A DNA stretch of 64,000 bases, from the NCBI GenBank assembly GCA_900541905.1, contig UQLQ01000003.1, positions 1 to 64,000 on the forward strand, in the 5' to 3' direction. The notes beneath the pieces were generated by a model. It saw only the letters and a program-made list of their open reading frames with translations. It was not told the DNA's origin and searched no databases. Positions 35,874-44,198 of this stretch are shown here, in pieces. Origin of the DNA: an uncultured Oscillospiraceae bacterium (lineage in GTDB: Bacteria > Bacillota > Clostridia > Oscillospirales > Acutalibacteraceae). Made by a program: the position numbers and the translations under genes. Position 1 is the first letter of the stretch, and each line of letters opens with the position of its first letter.

Positions 35874-36677
35874 ATGAAACTGATTGTAAACGGAAAATCA
35901 TATATCACCAACGCTTCCACACTATTGGACTTAAAAGCAGAATTGCAAATTCCATCAGACATTACCATATTAAACGGATTTCAAGTATCAGAAAATCTCG
36001 ATATCAAAGAGGGAGATTTGGTGACTCTGATTCAAAAAGGGAAAATGCCTTCCCAAGATGAATTGGAAAGCATGATGTGTGCACGGCATACTCCAAATGT
36101 CCATAACAAGGTAAAAGAGGCAAAGGTGGCAATTGCAGGTCTGGGCGGACTTGGTTCCAACATTGCAATTTTACTTGCCCGCACAGGTGTAGGCACTCTG
36201 TTTTTAGTGGATTTTGATGTTGTGGAACCCAGCAACCTCAACCGTCAAAGCTACTATATCTCCCATTTGGGACTGCCTAAAACAGAAGCGCTAAAACAAC
36301 AAATTGAGCAAATCAATCCTTTTATCAAAGTTAAAACAAAGCAAATCCGCGTGACGGAAGAAAACGCACATTCACTTTTTGAGGAGTATCCAATTGTTTG
36401 CGAAGCATTTGATAACCCGATTTCCAAAGCAAATTTAGTGAATACGCTGCTGGAACAAAGTCCCCAAACAAAATTGGTATGCGGTTCCGGTATGGCAGGA
36501 TACGGTTCTTCCAATACCATTCAAACAGTCAGAAAAATGAAACATTTATACATGTGCGGAGACGGCAGCACCGCCGCTGAAGTAGGCAACGGCTTGATGG
36601 CACCGCGTGTGACGGTATGTGCTGCTCATCAGGCTAATATGGTCCTTCGCTTAATTTTAGGAATAGAAGAGGTTTAA
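35874..36677 (+). CDS. thiF: ThiS adenylyltransferase ThiF with N-terminal ThiS-like domain
   Basis: E1-like enzyme activating ThiS. 267 aa from ATG at 35874; a GTG at 35865 overlapping thiS is the less likely start. Residues 1-60 are a ubiquitin-like ThiS relative that lacks a terminal Gly-Gly, a known arrangement in Clostridia. Then the nucleotide loop GLGGLGSNIAILLAR, DFDVVEPSNLNRQ and CEAFDNP. There is no CxxC zinc pair, as usual for this short ThiF type. Confidence 0.93.
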   Translation: MKLIVNGKSYITNASTLLDLKAELQIPSDITILNGFQVSENLDIKEGDLVTLIQKGKMPSQDELESMMCARHTPNVHNKVKEAKVAIAGLGGLGSNIAILLARTGVGTLFLVDFDVVEPSNLNRQSYYISHLGLPKTEALKQQIEQINPFIKVKTKQIRVTEENAHSLFEEYPIVCEAFDNPISKANLVNTLLEQSPQTKLVCGSGMAGYGSSNTIQTVRKMKHLYMCGDGSTAAEVGNGLMAPRVTVCAAHQANMVLRLILGIEEV

Positions 36678-36681
36678 CAAA

Positions 36682-37449
36682 ATGAAAGATACATTAATCA
36701 TCGGCGGTCATGAATTTCATTCCCGCTTTATCTTAGGGTCAGGAAAATATTCTCTTGAAAAAATGCCGGGAGTCATTGAAAACAGCGGAGCAGAAATCAT
36801 CACACTTGCTCTGCGTCGCGCAAATACCGGCGGGGACGGAAATATTTTGGATTATCTCCCAAAAGGTATTACTCTTTTGCCCAATACATCAGGCGCCCGC
36901 AATGCAGAAGAAGCCGTACGCATTGCCCGACTTTCCCGCGAACTGGGCTGTGGCGATTTTATAAAAATAGAAGTCATCCACGACAGCAAATACTTAATGC
37001 CGGACAACCATGAAACCGTAAAAGCCACTGAAATTTTGGCAAAAGAAGGGTTCATCGTTATGCCTTATATGTGCCCTGATTTAATCACGGCCAGAGCGCT
37101 GGTGGATGCAGGTGCAGCAGCAGTCATGCCCCTTGCAGCGCCTATCGGCAGTAATAAAGGGTTGGTATCACGGGAATTTATCAAAATGATTGTAAACGAA
37201 ATAAACCTTCCCGTCATTGTAGATGCGGGAATCGGCGCACCGTCACAGGCATGTGAGGCCATGGAGTTGGGTGTTGACGCAGTGATGGCGAATACTGCAG
37301 TTGCAACCGCAAACGATGTGGGCGCGATGGCAAAAGCATTTAAACTGGCTATTGAAGCGGGACGACTGGCTTACCTTGCAGGGCTTGGACGCGTACTGGA
37401 CTTTGCAGGAGAAGCCTCCTCCCCTTTGACCGGATTTTTAGAAGATTAA
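36682..37449 (+). CDS. thiG: Thiazole synthase ThiG
   Basis: TIM-barrel enzyme that condenses deoxyxylulose phosphate, dehydroglycine and the ThiS thiocarboxylate to the thiazole. 255 aa. Shows FILGSGKY, the Schiff-base lysine region KIEVIHDSKYLMPD, MPLAAPIGSNKGL and VDAGIGAPSQACEAMELG. Starts 5 bases after thiF. Confidence 0.97.
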   Translation: MKDTLIIGGHEFHSRFILGSGKYSLEKMPGVIENSGAEIITLALRRANTGGDGNILDYLPKGITLLPNTSGARNAEEAVRIARLSRELGCGDFIKIEVIHDSKYLMPDNHETVKATEILAKEGFIVMPYMCPDLITARALVDAGAAAVMPLAAPIGSNKGLVSREFIKMIVNEINLPVIVDAGIGAPSQACEAMELGVDAVMANTAVATANDVGAMAKAFKLAIEAGRLAYLAGLGRVLDFAGEASSPLTGFLED

Positions 37450-37477
37450 CGGAACACAGAAAGGCAGGGAATGATGT

Positions 37478-38641
37478 ATGGATACTTCTGCTATGATAGA
37501 TGGAATCTCAAAAAAAGAGTTGGAACATATGGAACGTATCGACAGTGATATCATGGAACGGACGCTTTCCTACTATCATCAATTTGATTTTTCCACATTT
37601 ACCTCCGCAGATGTTCAAAACGCATTACAAAAAGAACAATTGTCTGCTTTAGATTTTGCAGCTTTACTCTCGCCCGCAGCGCAACCATTGTTAGAACAAA
37701 TGGCACAAAAAGCAAAACGGTTGACTTGTGCACAATTTGGCAATAACGTAGGCTTGTATACTCCGCTGTATATTGCCAATTATTGCGTCAACGAATGTGT
37801 TTACTGTGGATTTAACTGCAAAAACAAAATTCATCGCGGCAAACTTTCTATGGAGGAAATTGAATCAGAATTTCAGGCGATTGCCGAAACAGGTCTGGAA
37901 GAAATTTTAATTTTAACAGGCGAATCACGCCATCAATCCAATCTTGATTACATTGGACAGGCAGTAGAATTGGCAAAAGAATATTTTACTACCATAGGGC
38001 TGGAAATCTATCCTCTGAATTCTGATGAGTACGCTTTTCTACATGAGAAAGGCGCCGACTTTGTCAGCGTTTATCAAGAAACATATGATCCTATTTTTTA
38101 CAAAGAAGTGCATTTAAAAGGTCCCAAGAGAGATTTTTCATATCGATTCAACGCACAAGAGCGCGCTCTTATGGGAGGAATGCGCGGCGTAGGAATAGGT
38201 GCATTGTTAGGACTGCACAACTTTAGGAATGATGCACTTGCAACGGGACTGCATGCAAAGTTTTTACAGCAGAAATATCCTCATGCAGAAATCAGTTTTT
38301 CTGTTCCCAGACTGCGCCCTTACATTAATAACAGCGAAAATAATCCCAACGATGTTCACGAAACACAGTTGCTTCAAATTATGCTGGCATACCGTATATT
38401 GCTTCCATTTGCAGGCATTAATATTTCTACCCGTGAGCGTGCAGGATTCCGTGATAATGTAGTGGGACTCTGCGCAACAAAAATTTCCGCAGGTGTGAAA
38501 ACCAGTGTGGGCGGCCATCAACTGGAAGAAAAAGGCGACGCGCAATTTGAAATTTCTGACCCCCGCAGTGTGGATGAAATCCGTAAAATGCTAAAAACAC
38601 GCGGATTGCAGGAAGTATTTACAGACTACATACGTTTGTGA
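37478..38641 (+). CDS. thiH: 2-iminoacetate synthase ThiH (radical SAM)
   Basis: Cleaves tyrosine to dehydroglycine for ThiG. 387 aa. The iron-sulfur motif reads YCVNECVYCGF (Cys-x3-Cys-x2-Cys) at about 109-116; also LTGESRHQSNLDYI and the C-terminal SVGGHQLEEKGDAQFEISDPRS. Its presence in place of the oxygen-dependent glycine oxidase ThiO fits an anaerobe. ATG at 37478 follows GAAAGGCAGGG. Confidence 0.96.
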   Translation: MDTSAMIDGISKKELEHMERIDSDIMERTLSYYHQFDFSTFTSADVQNALQKEQLSALDFAALLSPAAQPLLEQMAQKAKRLTCAQFGNNVGLYTPLYIANYCVNECVYCGFNCKNKIHRGKLSMEEIESEFQAIAETGLEEILILTGESRHQSNLDYIGQAVELAKEYFTTIGLEIYPLNSDEYAFLHEKGADFVSVYQETYDPIFYKEVHLKGPKRDFSYRFNAQERALMGGMRGVGIGALLGLHNFRNDALATGLHAKFLQQKYPHAEISFSVPRLRPYINNSENNPNDVHETQLLQIMLAYRILLPFAGINISTRERAGFRDNVVGLCATKISAGVKTSVGGHQLEEKGDAQFEISDPRSVDEIRKMLKTRGLQEVFTDYIRL

Positions 38642-38651
38642 GGATATAAGT

Positions 38652-39494
38652 ATGGTGATATGTGTTACGAACAGAACCTTATGTAAAGATAACTTTTTAA
38701 AGCGTATCGAGTCTATCTGCAAAGCAGGACCAAAATTTATCCTTTTGCGGGAAAAAGATTTGGATAGAAAAGAATATACGCAATTGGCCGCACAATGCCT
38801 TGCCATATGCAAAACATACGGAATACAATTGGTACTTCACACGTACATACAATCTGCCCTTGACCTTGGTGTAACAGCAATTCATCTTCCCCTGTCTATT
38901 CTGAAACAAGAAAGTAAACATCTGAATGCGTTTACTATGATAGGCACTTCTGTTCATGCTGTGAAAGAAGTTGCCTTGGCGCAGAATCTTGGAGCAACCT
39001 ATCTTATCGCAGGTCATATCTTCCAAACGGACTGTAAAGCGGATTTAAAACCCCGTGGTATCTCTTTTTATCAAAAGGTACAAAATGCATCGCATATTCC
39101 CGTTTATCCCATTGGAGGCATACATAAAGATACGGTGCAAGAAATCATAAATGCAGGAGCAACCGATTTTTGCATTATGTCAGAGCTAATGACTTGCGAC
39201 CATGTAGAAGAGAACATAACCATGTATCAGCAACTTACACCAAAAACGGATTTATGCGCCATTCCCGGGGTAGGTCCAAACATGAAACAACATATGATTC
39301 GCTTGGGTTATCATTGGGTGGAAGATTTAAAACAAGCAAATCCGGAAGAAATGTATCAACAAGATTGTATCTTACATGGAGGTCAGCTGGACCGCTGTGT
39401 ATTATATGTATATCGTTTGGCTGTATACTTTGCAACAACGCCCAATCCGGAACTCCAAAAGTTAAAATGGTGGTATTGGAAAGAGCATTGTTAG
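38652..39494 (+). CDS. ThiE/TenI-like protein fused to a C-terminal Cdd1-type helix-hairpin-helix domain
   Basis: 280 aa in one unbroken frame. Residues 1-198 are a thiamine phosphate synthase-like barrel: MVICVTNRTL, LLREKDLDRKEY, IHLPLS, IGTSVHAVKE, GHIFQTDCKADLKPRG and VYPIGGIHKDTVQEIINAGA. Residues 200-280 match the small Cdd1 (pathogenicity locus) family: CAIPGVGPNMKQHMIRLGY with a helix-hairpin-helix GxG, then DRCVLYVYRLAVYFA and LKWWYWKEH. Last gene of the TPP-controlled operon, so ThiE should couple thiazole and pyrimidine phosphate. What the Cdd1 half does is unknown. Confidence 0.88.
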   Translation: MVICVTNRTLCKDNFLKRIESICKAGPKFILLREKDLDRKEYTQLAAQCLAICKTYGIQLVLHTYIQSALDLGVTAIHLPLSILKQESKHLNAFTMIGTSVHAVKEVALAQNLGATYLIAGHIFQTDCKADLKPRGISFYQKVQNASHIPVYPIGGIHKDTVQEIINAGATDFCIMSELMTCDHVEENITMYQQLTPKTDLCAIPGVGPNMKQHMIRLGYHWVEDLKQANPEEMYQQDCILHGGQLDRCVLYVYRLAVYFATTPNPELQKLKWWYWKEHC

Positions 39495-39497
39495 CAT

Positions 39498-39526
39498 TTG
39501 ACGTCTTAGAGCTGTTATGCTATGAT
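39498..39526 (+). promoter_or_regulatory. Promoter of the ABC-F gene
   Basis: TTGACG (39498-39503), 17-base spacer, TATGAT (39521-39526), right after the thiE stop. It separates the ABC-F gene from the thiamine operon. Confidence 0.85.
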
Positions 39527-39557
39527 ATGGCTAATATATCGGATTGGAGATGAAAGC

Positions 39558-39578
39558 GTGATTCAACTTTCTTGCTAA
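39558..39578 (+). CDS. Putative leader peptide of the ABC-F gene
   Basis: GTG ATT CAA CTT TCT TGC TAA: M-I-Q-L-S-C, six codons, with GGAG 8 bases upstream. Its codons 4-6 overlap the first strand of the attenuator, as expected of a ribosome-stalling sensor. Short, so the call rests on position and ribosome site. Confidence 0.6.
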   Translation: MIQLSC

Positions 39579-39754
39579 AGAAAACAGGCACAATAAATAT
39601 AGCGGTGTATGAAATAAACTACACTTTATTTATTGTGCCTTTGCAAGAAAGTATTCTCTGTTTTCAACTCAAAATCATAACAATATATCCTCTATTGGAT
39701 TTTAAAATGATACGTTTGAGCTGCAAGAAAGAACTTTCTTGCAGCTTTTATTTT
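39566..39754 (+). promoter_or_regulatory. Four-segment transcription attenuator upstream of the ABC-F gene
   Basis: Segment 1 ACTTTCTTGC (39566-39575), segment 2 GCAAGAAAGT (39643-39652), segment 3 GCAAGAAAG (39723-39731) and segment 4 ACTTTCTTGC (39733-39742). 1:2 closes a long hairpin, further stabilised by AGGCACAATAAATA/TATTTATTGTGCCT inside; 3:4 makes the terminator AGCTGCAAGAAAG/CTTTCTTGCAGCT followed by TTTATTTTG. Segment 2 can instead pair with 4 and destroy the terminator. A ribosome held on the leader peptide would cover segment 1 and free segment 2. Confidence 0.8.
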
Positions 39755-39774
39755 GTTCTAAAGGGGGATTTTCC

Positions 39775-41259
39775 ATGTCGCAAATCAATATATCCAATCT
39801 TACTTTTTCTTACAACGGAAGTTATGACGCCATATTCAAACATGTTAGCTTTTGTATAGACACCAATTGGAAATTAGGTTTTATTGGAAGAAACGGAAAA
39901 GGAAAAACAACATTTTTTCACTTGCTTATGGGAAAATATGACTACAGCGGCCATATCACGTCCAATGTAACATTTGAATATTTTCCTTATAATGTAAAAG
40001 ATAAATCACAATGGACCATAGAAGTCATCTCGCAAATTTACCCTGATTATGTTCATTGGCAGCTGATAAAGGAATTGTCTCTTTTGGAAACAGATGATTC
40101 TATTCTTTATCGCCCATTCCAGACCCTTTCCGACGGAGAACAAACCAAAGTATTACTGGCAATTCTATTTTTAAAGGAAAACAGCTTTCTTCTTATTGAC
40201 GAGCCTACCAATCATTTAGATGCGCATGGAAGAGAAATCATCTGTAAATATCTCAATCAAAAAAGTGGATTTATTCTAATTTCACATGACAGAGCATTTG
40301 TGGATGGATGTGTAGACCATATCCTATCCATTAACAATATCAACATCGAAATTCAAAAAGGAAATTTTTCTTCTTGGCTCGTAAATAAAGAGCGTCAAGA
40401 TCGGTATGAACTCGCAGAGAATAAAAAATGGATGAAAGAAATTGCACGGTTATCCGAAGCAGCAAAACAAACCGGCGCTTGGTCATTTCAAGCAGAGCAA
40501 ACTAAATATGGTACAAAAAATTCAGGTTTACGTCCTGATAGAGGATATATCGGTCATAAAGCCGCTAAAATGATGCAGCGTTCCAAATCGATACAAAGCC
40601 GTCGTCTGGAGGCCATCGAAGAAAAATCAAAGCTGTTAAAAAATATCGATCAAACAGAGCATTTAAAATTATCTCAACCAGCTTACCATTCCCACCGTTT
40701 GGCATCTCTTCGGAATGTTTCTATTTGTTATGAGAACAATATCATTCGTAAAGATATCACATTTACCATCGAACAAGGTGATCGCATTGCTTTAAGCGGA
40801 AACAATGGATGCGGAAAATCCAGCATATTAAAACTTATTTGCGGATACAATATTCCATACTCAGGAGAATTTTATAAAGGCAGTAATATGACGATTTCTT
40901 ATGTATCACAAAATACCGATGCATTATGCGGAACTTTATCCGACTATGTAGCAGCAAACAAAATTGAGGAAAGTTTATTCAAAGCAATTTTACGCAAATT
41001 AGATTTTACAAGAGAGCAATTTGACAAAAAAATACAGAATTTCAGCAGCGGACAAAAGAAAAAAGTTTTAATTGCAAAAAGTTTATGTCAACCCTCACAT
41101 CTGCTGGTTTGGGATGAGCCCCTTAACTATATGGACGTAATATCCCGTATACAATTAGAACAGTTATTATTGGAATACCGACCAACTATGTTATTTACAG
41201 AACATGACCTAACATTCCGGAACCATATTGCAACAAAAACAATAGAACTTTCAAATTAA
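39775..41259 (+). CDS. ABC-F ribosome protection protein, Lsa-like
   Basis: 494 aa from ATG at 39775 (AAGGGGG upstream; the frame is open 36 bases further up but without a site). Two ABC domains without membrane segments: first with Walker A GRNGKGKTT, signature LSDGEQ and LIDEPTNHLD; a linker with KQTGAWSFQAEQTKYG and GYIGHKAAKMMQRSKS; second with GNNGCGKSS, FSSGQKKK and VWDEPLNYMD. The linker wording and the TNWKLGFIGRNGKGKTT start resemble Lsa/CplR proteins, which rescue ribosomes from lincosamides, pleuromutilins and streptogramin A. Own promoter and attenuator fit drug induction. The drug spectrum is inferred. Confidence 0.88.
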   Translation: MSQINISNLTFSYNGSYDAIFKHVSFCIDTNWKLGFIGRNGKGKTTFFHLLMGKYDYSGHITSNVTFEYFPYNVKDKSQWTIEVISQIYPDYVHWQLIKELSLLETDDSILYRPFQTLSDGEQTKVLLAILFLKENSFLLIDEPTNHLDAHGREIICKYLNQKSGFILISHDRAFVDGCVDHILSINNINIEIQKGNFSSWLVNKERQDRYELAENKKWMKEIARLSEAAKQTGAWSFQAEQTKYGTKNSGLRPDRGYIGHKAAKMMQRSKSIQSRRLEAIEEKSKLLKNIDQTEHLKLSQPAYHSHRLASLRNVSICYENNIIRKDITFTIEQGDRIALSGNNGCGKSSILKLICGYNIPYSGEFYKGSNMTISYVSQNTDALCGTLSDYVAANKIEESLFKAILRKLDFTREQFDKKIQNFSSGQKKKVLIAKSLCQPSHLLVWDEPLNYMDVISRIQLEQLLLEYRPTMLFTEHDLTFRNHIATKTIELSN

Positions 41260-41292
41260 AAAGAGCAGCCTATTTATAGGCTGCTCTTTTTT
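41257..41292 (+). terminator. Intrinsic terminator after the ABC-F gene
   Basis: AAAAAGAGCAGCCTAT, TT loop, ATAGGCTGCTCTTTTTT; could serve the convergent ndk gene as well. Confidence 0.92.
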
Positions 41293-41318
41293 CGTAAAAT
41301 ATATCAACAAGTTTTCAA

Positions 41319-41723
41319 TTATTTGTTGAAAAATCTTTTGATTTCAATTTTAGCATTTTCAACGGAGTCAGAACCGTGAATTACGTTTGCACCGGTGCTG
41401 GAAGCAAAGTCACCGCGGATAGTACCAGCAGTAGCTTCTTCAAATTTTGTAGCACCCATGATAATTCTCATGCCTTGAACTGCATTTTCACCTTCTACAA
41501 TCATACCGAATACAGGACCGGAAGTCATGTATTCAACAATCTCAGGGAAGAATGGTTTGTCCGCAATGTGAGCATAGTGCTCTTTTAAAATAGCTTCGTC
41601 CAAGTTCATCATTTTAGCGTCAATCAATCTGTAGCCTTTTCTCTCAATTCTTGCGATAATTTCGCCCATTAGACCTCTTTGAACTGCATCAGGTTTTAAC
41701 ATAATATAGGTTTGTTCGATCAT
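41319..41723 (-). CDS. ndk: Nucleoside diphosphate kinase
   Basis: Transfers gamma-phosphate between nucleoside di- and triphosphates. 134 aa. Starts MIEQTYIMLKPDAVQRGLMGEII; active-site histidine in NVIHGSDS near residue 115. Ribosome site AAAGGAG. Single gene with its own promoter upstream. Confidence 0.97.
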   Translation of the reverse strand: MIEQTYIMLKPDAVQRGLMGEIIARIERKGYRLIDAKMMNLDEAILKEHYAHIADKPFFPEIVEYMTSGPVFGMIVEGENAVQGMRIIMGATKFEEATAGTIRGDFASSTGANVIHGSDSVENAKIEIKRFFNK

Positions 41724-41763
41724 AGTACCTAATCTCCTTTAAAATTATTACACGGATATAAAT

Positions 41764-41792
41764 ATTATAGCATAAAAAAAATTGCTTTGCAA
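41764..41792 (-). promoter_or_regulatory. Promoter of ndk
   Basis: Minus strand TTGCAA (41792-41787), 17-base spacer, TATAAT (41769-41764), about 40 bases upstream of the ndk start codon. Confidence 0.8.
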
Positions 41793-41895
41793 TTTTTGAC
41801 AAATAAAAGTTATGACATTCTAGTATAAAGATAAAATCTATTCTTTTGTTTTTACAGTAGGATAATTCTATATATATTTTACCCATTATATCAAT

Positions 41896-42327
41896 TTATA
41901 ACGCCTTTTTCATATGTATATGCATTTTTCCGCAATCGTCAAATTCTTCTCCAAAAGACTGATATCCAAGTTTTTCATAAAATCCCCGTGCATGCAGCTG
42001 AGCCCCTAACATGGCAAACTGTGCGCCTTTCTGTTTTGCTGCTTGCTCTAATTGACGTAACAAATATGTCCCTATCTTCTTTCCTCGATGCTCTTTTAAC
42101 ACCGCAATTCGCCCCAAGTACGCAGTAATATGATCCCCCATGATAAAAAAGCGCCCTATTGCAATGGGAACAGAATCTGAAAATACCAAAATATGAAATG
42201 CCGTCCTATCTTTTTCATCAAATTCTAAATCAGAGGCAAACCCTTGTTCATTTACGAAAACAGATTGGCGAATTGCATATCCCGGATTGCTTTTTTCCAA
42301 ACCGCAAAATAGTTCTGTATGCAACAT
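41896..42327 (-). CDS. GNAT family N-acetyltransferase (ElaA-like)
   Basis: 143 aa from ATG at 42327, placed after AAGGATGG; upstream residues of the open frame have no family match. Acetyl-CoA loop RGKKIGTYLLRQL at about 85-97, then AMLGAQLHARGFYEKLGYQ, the usual GNAT ending. N-terminal IRQSVFVNEQGF is like ElaA-type acetyltransferases. Substrate unknown. Confidence 0.85.
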   Translation of the reverse strand: MLHTELFCGLEKSNPGYAIRQSVFVNEQGFASDLEFDEKDRTAFHILVFSDSVPIAIGRFFIMGDHITAYLGRIAVLKEHRGKKIGTYLLRQLEQAAKQKGAQFAMLGAQLHARGFYEKLGYQSFGEEFDDCGKMHIHMKKAL

Positions 42328-42446
42328 AATATAAAATCCATCCTTTTTTAAGGTTATTTTATTATATCGATTTCGCACCTGTATTTCAATAAAGACCGCA
42401 TAAATAACAAAAAACTGGCTACATTAATATAGCACTTAGTCTTCTT

Positions 42447-42482
42447 TTCTCATTGATTTTTCAACAGAAAATCAATGAGAAT
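42447..42482. repeat. Inverted repeat in a divergent intergenic region
   Basis: TTCTCATTGATTTT and AAAATCAATGAGAA flank TCAACAG. It lies between the divergent acetyltransferase and NSS genes, so it is not an obvious terminator; an operator is possible. The rest of the 322-base gap carries only the NSS promoter. Confidence 0.5.
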
Positions 42483-42573
42483 TTTGCTAAATGATATCTA
42501 AAGCTCCGGCAGTAAACACAAACTCACAAATTATACATTTATATATAAATAGCTTTATTTTGATAAAATTATA

Positions 42574-42602
42574 TTGACAAATTAATACATTATATATATT
42601 AT
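42574..42602 (+). promoter_or_regulatory. Promoter of the first NSS transporter gene
   Basis: TTGACA (42574-42579), 17-base spacer, TATTAT (42597-42602), 47 bases upstream of the start. Confidence 0.78.
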
Positions 42603-42649
42603 TTACTGCAAACATCTAATTTTATACCAAGAAATGAGAGGGGAGCGTT

Positions 42650-44005
42650 TTGGAAAAAAAGCGTACACAATTTTCAGGCAAAATAGGATTTATCCTAGCC
42701 GCTGCCGGCTCTGCAGTAGGACTGGGAAATATATGGAGATTTCCCTATTTAGCAGCGGAATATGGCGGCGGAACCTTTTTATTTTTCTATATATTATTTG
42801 CCATCACCTTTGGTTTTTCACTTATGATGGCAGAAGTTGCTTTGGGACGCAAAACCGGAAGAGGCGTTGTCGGTACCTTTCAGTCCTTGGATAAACGCTT
42901 TACATTTATGGGTTGGCTAACCATGTTGGTTCCTATTCTAACGTTGCCATATTATAGCGTTACAGGCGGTTGGGTAATGCATTATGGTATGCTGTTTCTA
43001 ACGGGTCAAGGCGCCCAAACAGCAGAAACAGGCTTTTTTCAGTCTTTTTCTGCTAATCCTTTATGGCCGGTATTCTGGTTATGTATTTTTGTTGCTATCT
43101 CGTGCATCATTGTTATGTTTGGTGTAAAAAAGGGAATTGAGAGAACCAGCAAAATCTTTCTTCCCATATTAATTGTATTAAATATTGCCATTGCCATCTA
43201 TGTCATGACATTGCCCGGGGCACTGGATGGCGTTCTGTATTACATTACACCTGATTTTTCTAAATTATCATTCGGCACAATTATCGCAGCATTGGGACAA
43301 TTGTTTTACTCCATGTCATTGGCTATGGGCATTATGTTTACGTATGGCTCATATTTAAATCAAAAAGAGAACTTGGAGGCTTCGGTACGACACATAGAAT
43401 TATTCGATACCGGTATTGCATTTTTATCCGGTCTTATGATTCTGCCCGCCGTATTTGTATTTTCGGGCGGAGATGCGAATGTGTTAAACTCCGGTTCCAG
43501 CCTTTTATTTATCACAATGCCCCAAGTATTTATGAGCATGCCGTTTGGGCAAGCCGTAGGAGCAATCTTTTTCATTTTAGTATTTTTTGCAGCATTGACT
43601 TCAGCCATTTCGTTTGTAGAAACCATTGTTTCCGTATTTCAGGATCAATTTGGATGGAAGCGAATCCCTATTTGTATCGGCACCTGTTTGGGAACTATTG
43701 TAATTGGTTTAGCTGCTGCTTGGGGATTTGGCTGGTGGAGTGGATTTACCATATTTGGAATGAATATTTCAGATTTTCTGGACTTTTTCACAAACAGTAT
43801 TTTAATGCCAATTTCCGCATTGTTCACCTGTATTTTCTTAGGATTTATTGTAGGTACCAGCGTTGTGGCAGATGAAGTAAAATTATCGTCTCGCTTCCGT
43901 TCAGAAAAAATGTTTGTTGTAATCACCAAATGGATTGCACCTGTATGTATTGTAGCAATTTTAGTTACTTCTATTTTATCCGCAGCAGGTTTATTCACAA
44001 TTTAA
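42650..44005 (+). CDS. Sodium-dependent NSS (SNF) family transporter 1
   Basis: LeuT-type sodium symporter for an amino acid or related compound. 451 aa, TTG start at 42650 with GAGAGGGGAG upstream. About eleven to twelve helices. The first helix carries the NSS signature IGFILAAAGSAVGLGNIWRF with the unwound sodium site; later GALGQLFYSMSLAMGIMFTYGSY-type helix 6 (GQLFYSMSLAMG) is also typical. The gene is followed by a terminator and a second copy. Confidence 0.93.
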   Translation: MEKKRTQFSGKIGFILAAAGSAVGLGNIWRFPYLAAEYGGGTFLFFYILFAITFGFSLMMAEVALGRKTGRGVVGTFQSLDKRFTFMGWLTMLVPILTLPYYSVTGGWVMHYGMLFLTGQGAQTAETGFFQSFSANPLWPVFWLCIFVAISCIIVMFGVKKGIERTSKIFLPILIVLNIAIAIYVMTLPGALDGVLYYITPDFSKLSFGTIIAALGQLFYSMSLAMGIMFTYGSYLNQKENLEASVRHIELFDTGIAFLSGLMILPAVFVFSGGDANVLNSGSSLLFITMPQVFMSMPFGQAVGAIFFILVFFAALTSAISFVETIVSVFQDQFGWKRIPICIGTCLGTIVIGLAAAWGFGWWSGFTIFGMNISDFLDFFTNSILMPISALFTCIFLGFIVGTSVVADEVKLSSRFRSEKMFVVITKWIAPVCIVAILVTSILSAAGLFTI

Positions 44006-44017
44006 TTGCCATTTATT

Positions 44018-44056
44018 TTCTGCCTGTATATAAAAATATATACAGGCAGAATTTTT
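44018..44056 (+). terminator. Terminator between the two NSS genes
   Basis: TTCTGCCTGTATATA, AAAA loop, TATATACAGGCAGAA, then TTTTT: 15-base perfect stem. Confidence 0.93.
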
Positions 44057-44090
44057 ATGCAAAATGCTATAGAATAATTGTCCAACTTTC

Positions 44091-44119
44091 TTGACAAATG
44101 TTGACATATACGGTATAGT
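44091..44119 (+). promoter_or_regulatory. Promoter of the second NSS transporter gene
   Basis: TTGACA (44091-44096), 17-base spacer, TATAGT (44114-44119). A second TTGACA at 44101 lies in the spacer. Confidence 0.85.
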
Positions 44120-44198
44120 TTTAGAGATTGTTTTTATTTTATTCATAAATTATTTACGGCATATTTAGTAAGTCCATGTAGATTGAGGGGGGTCTTTG

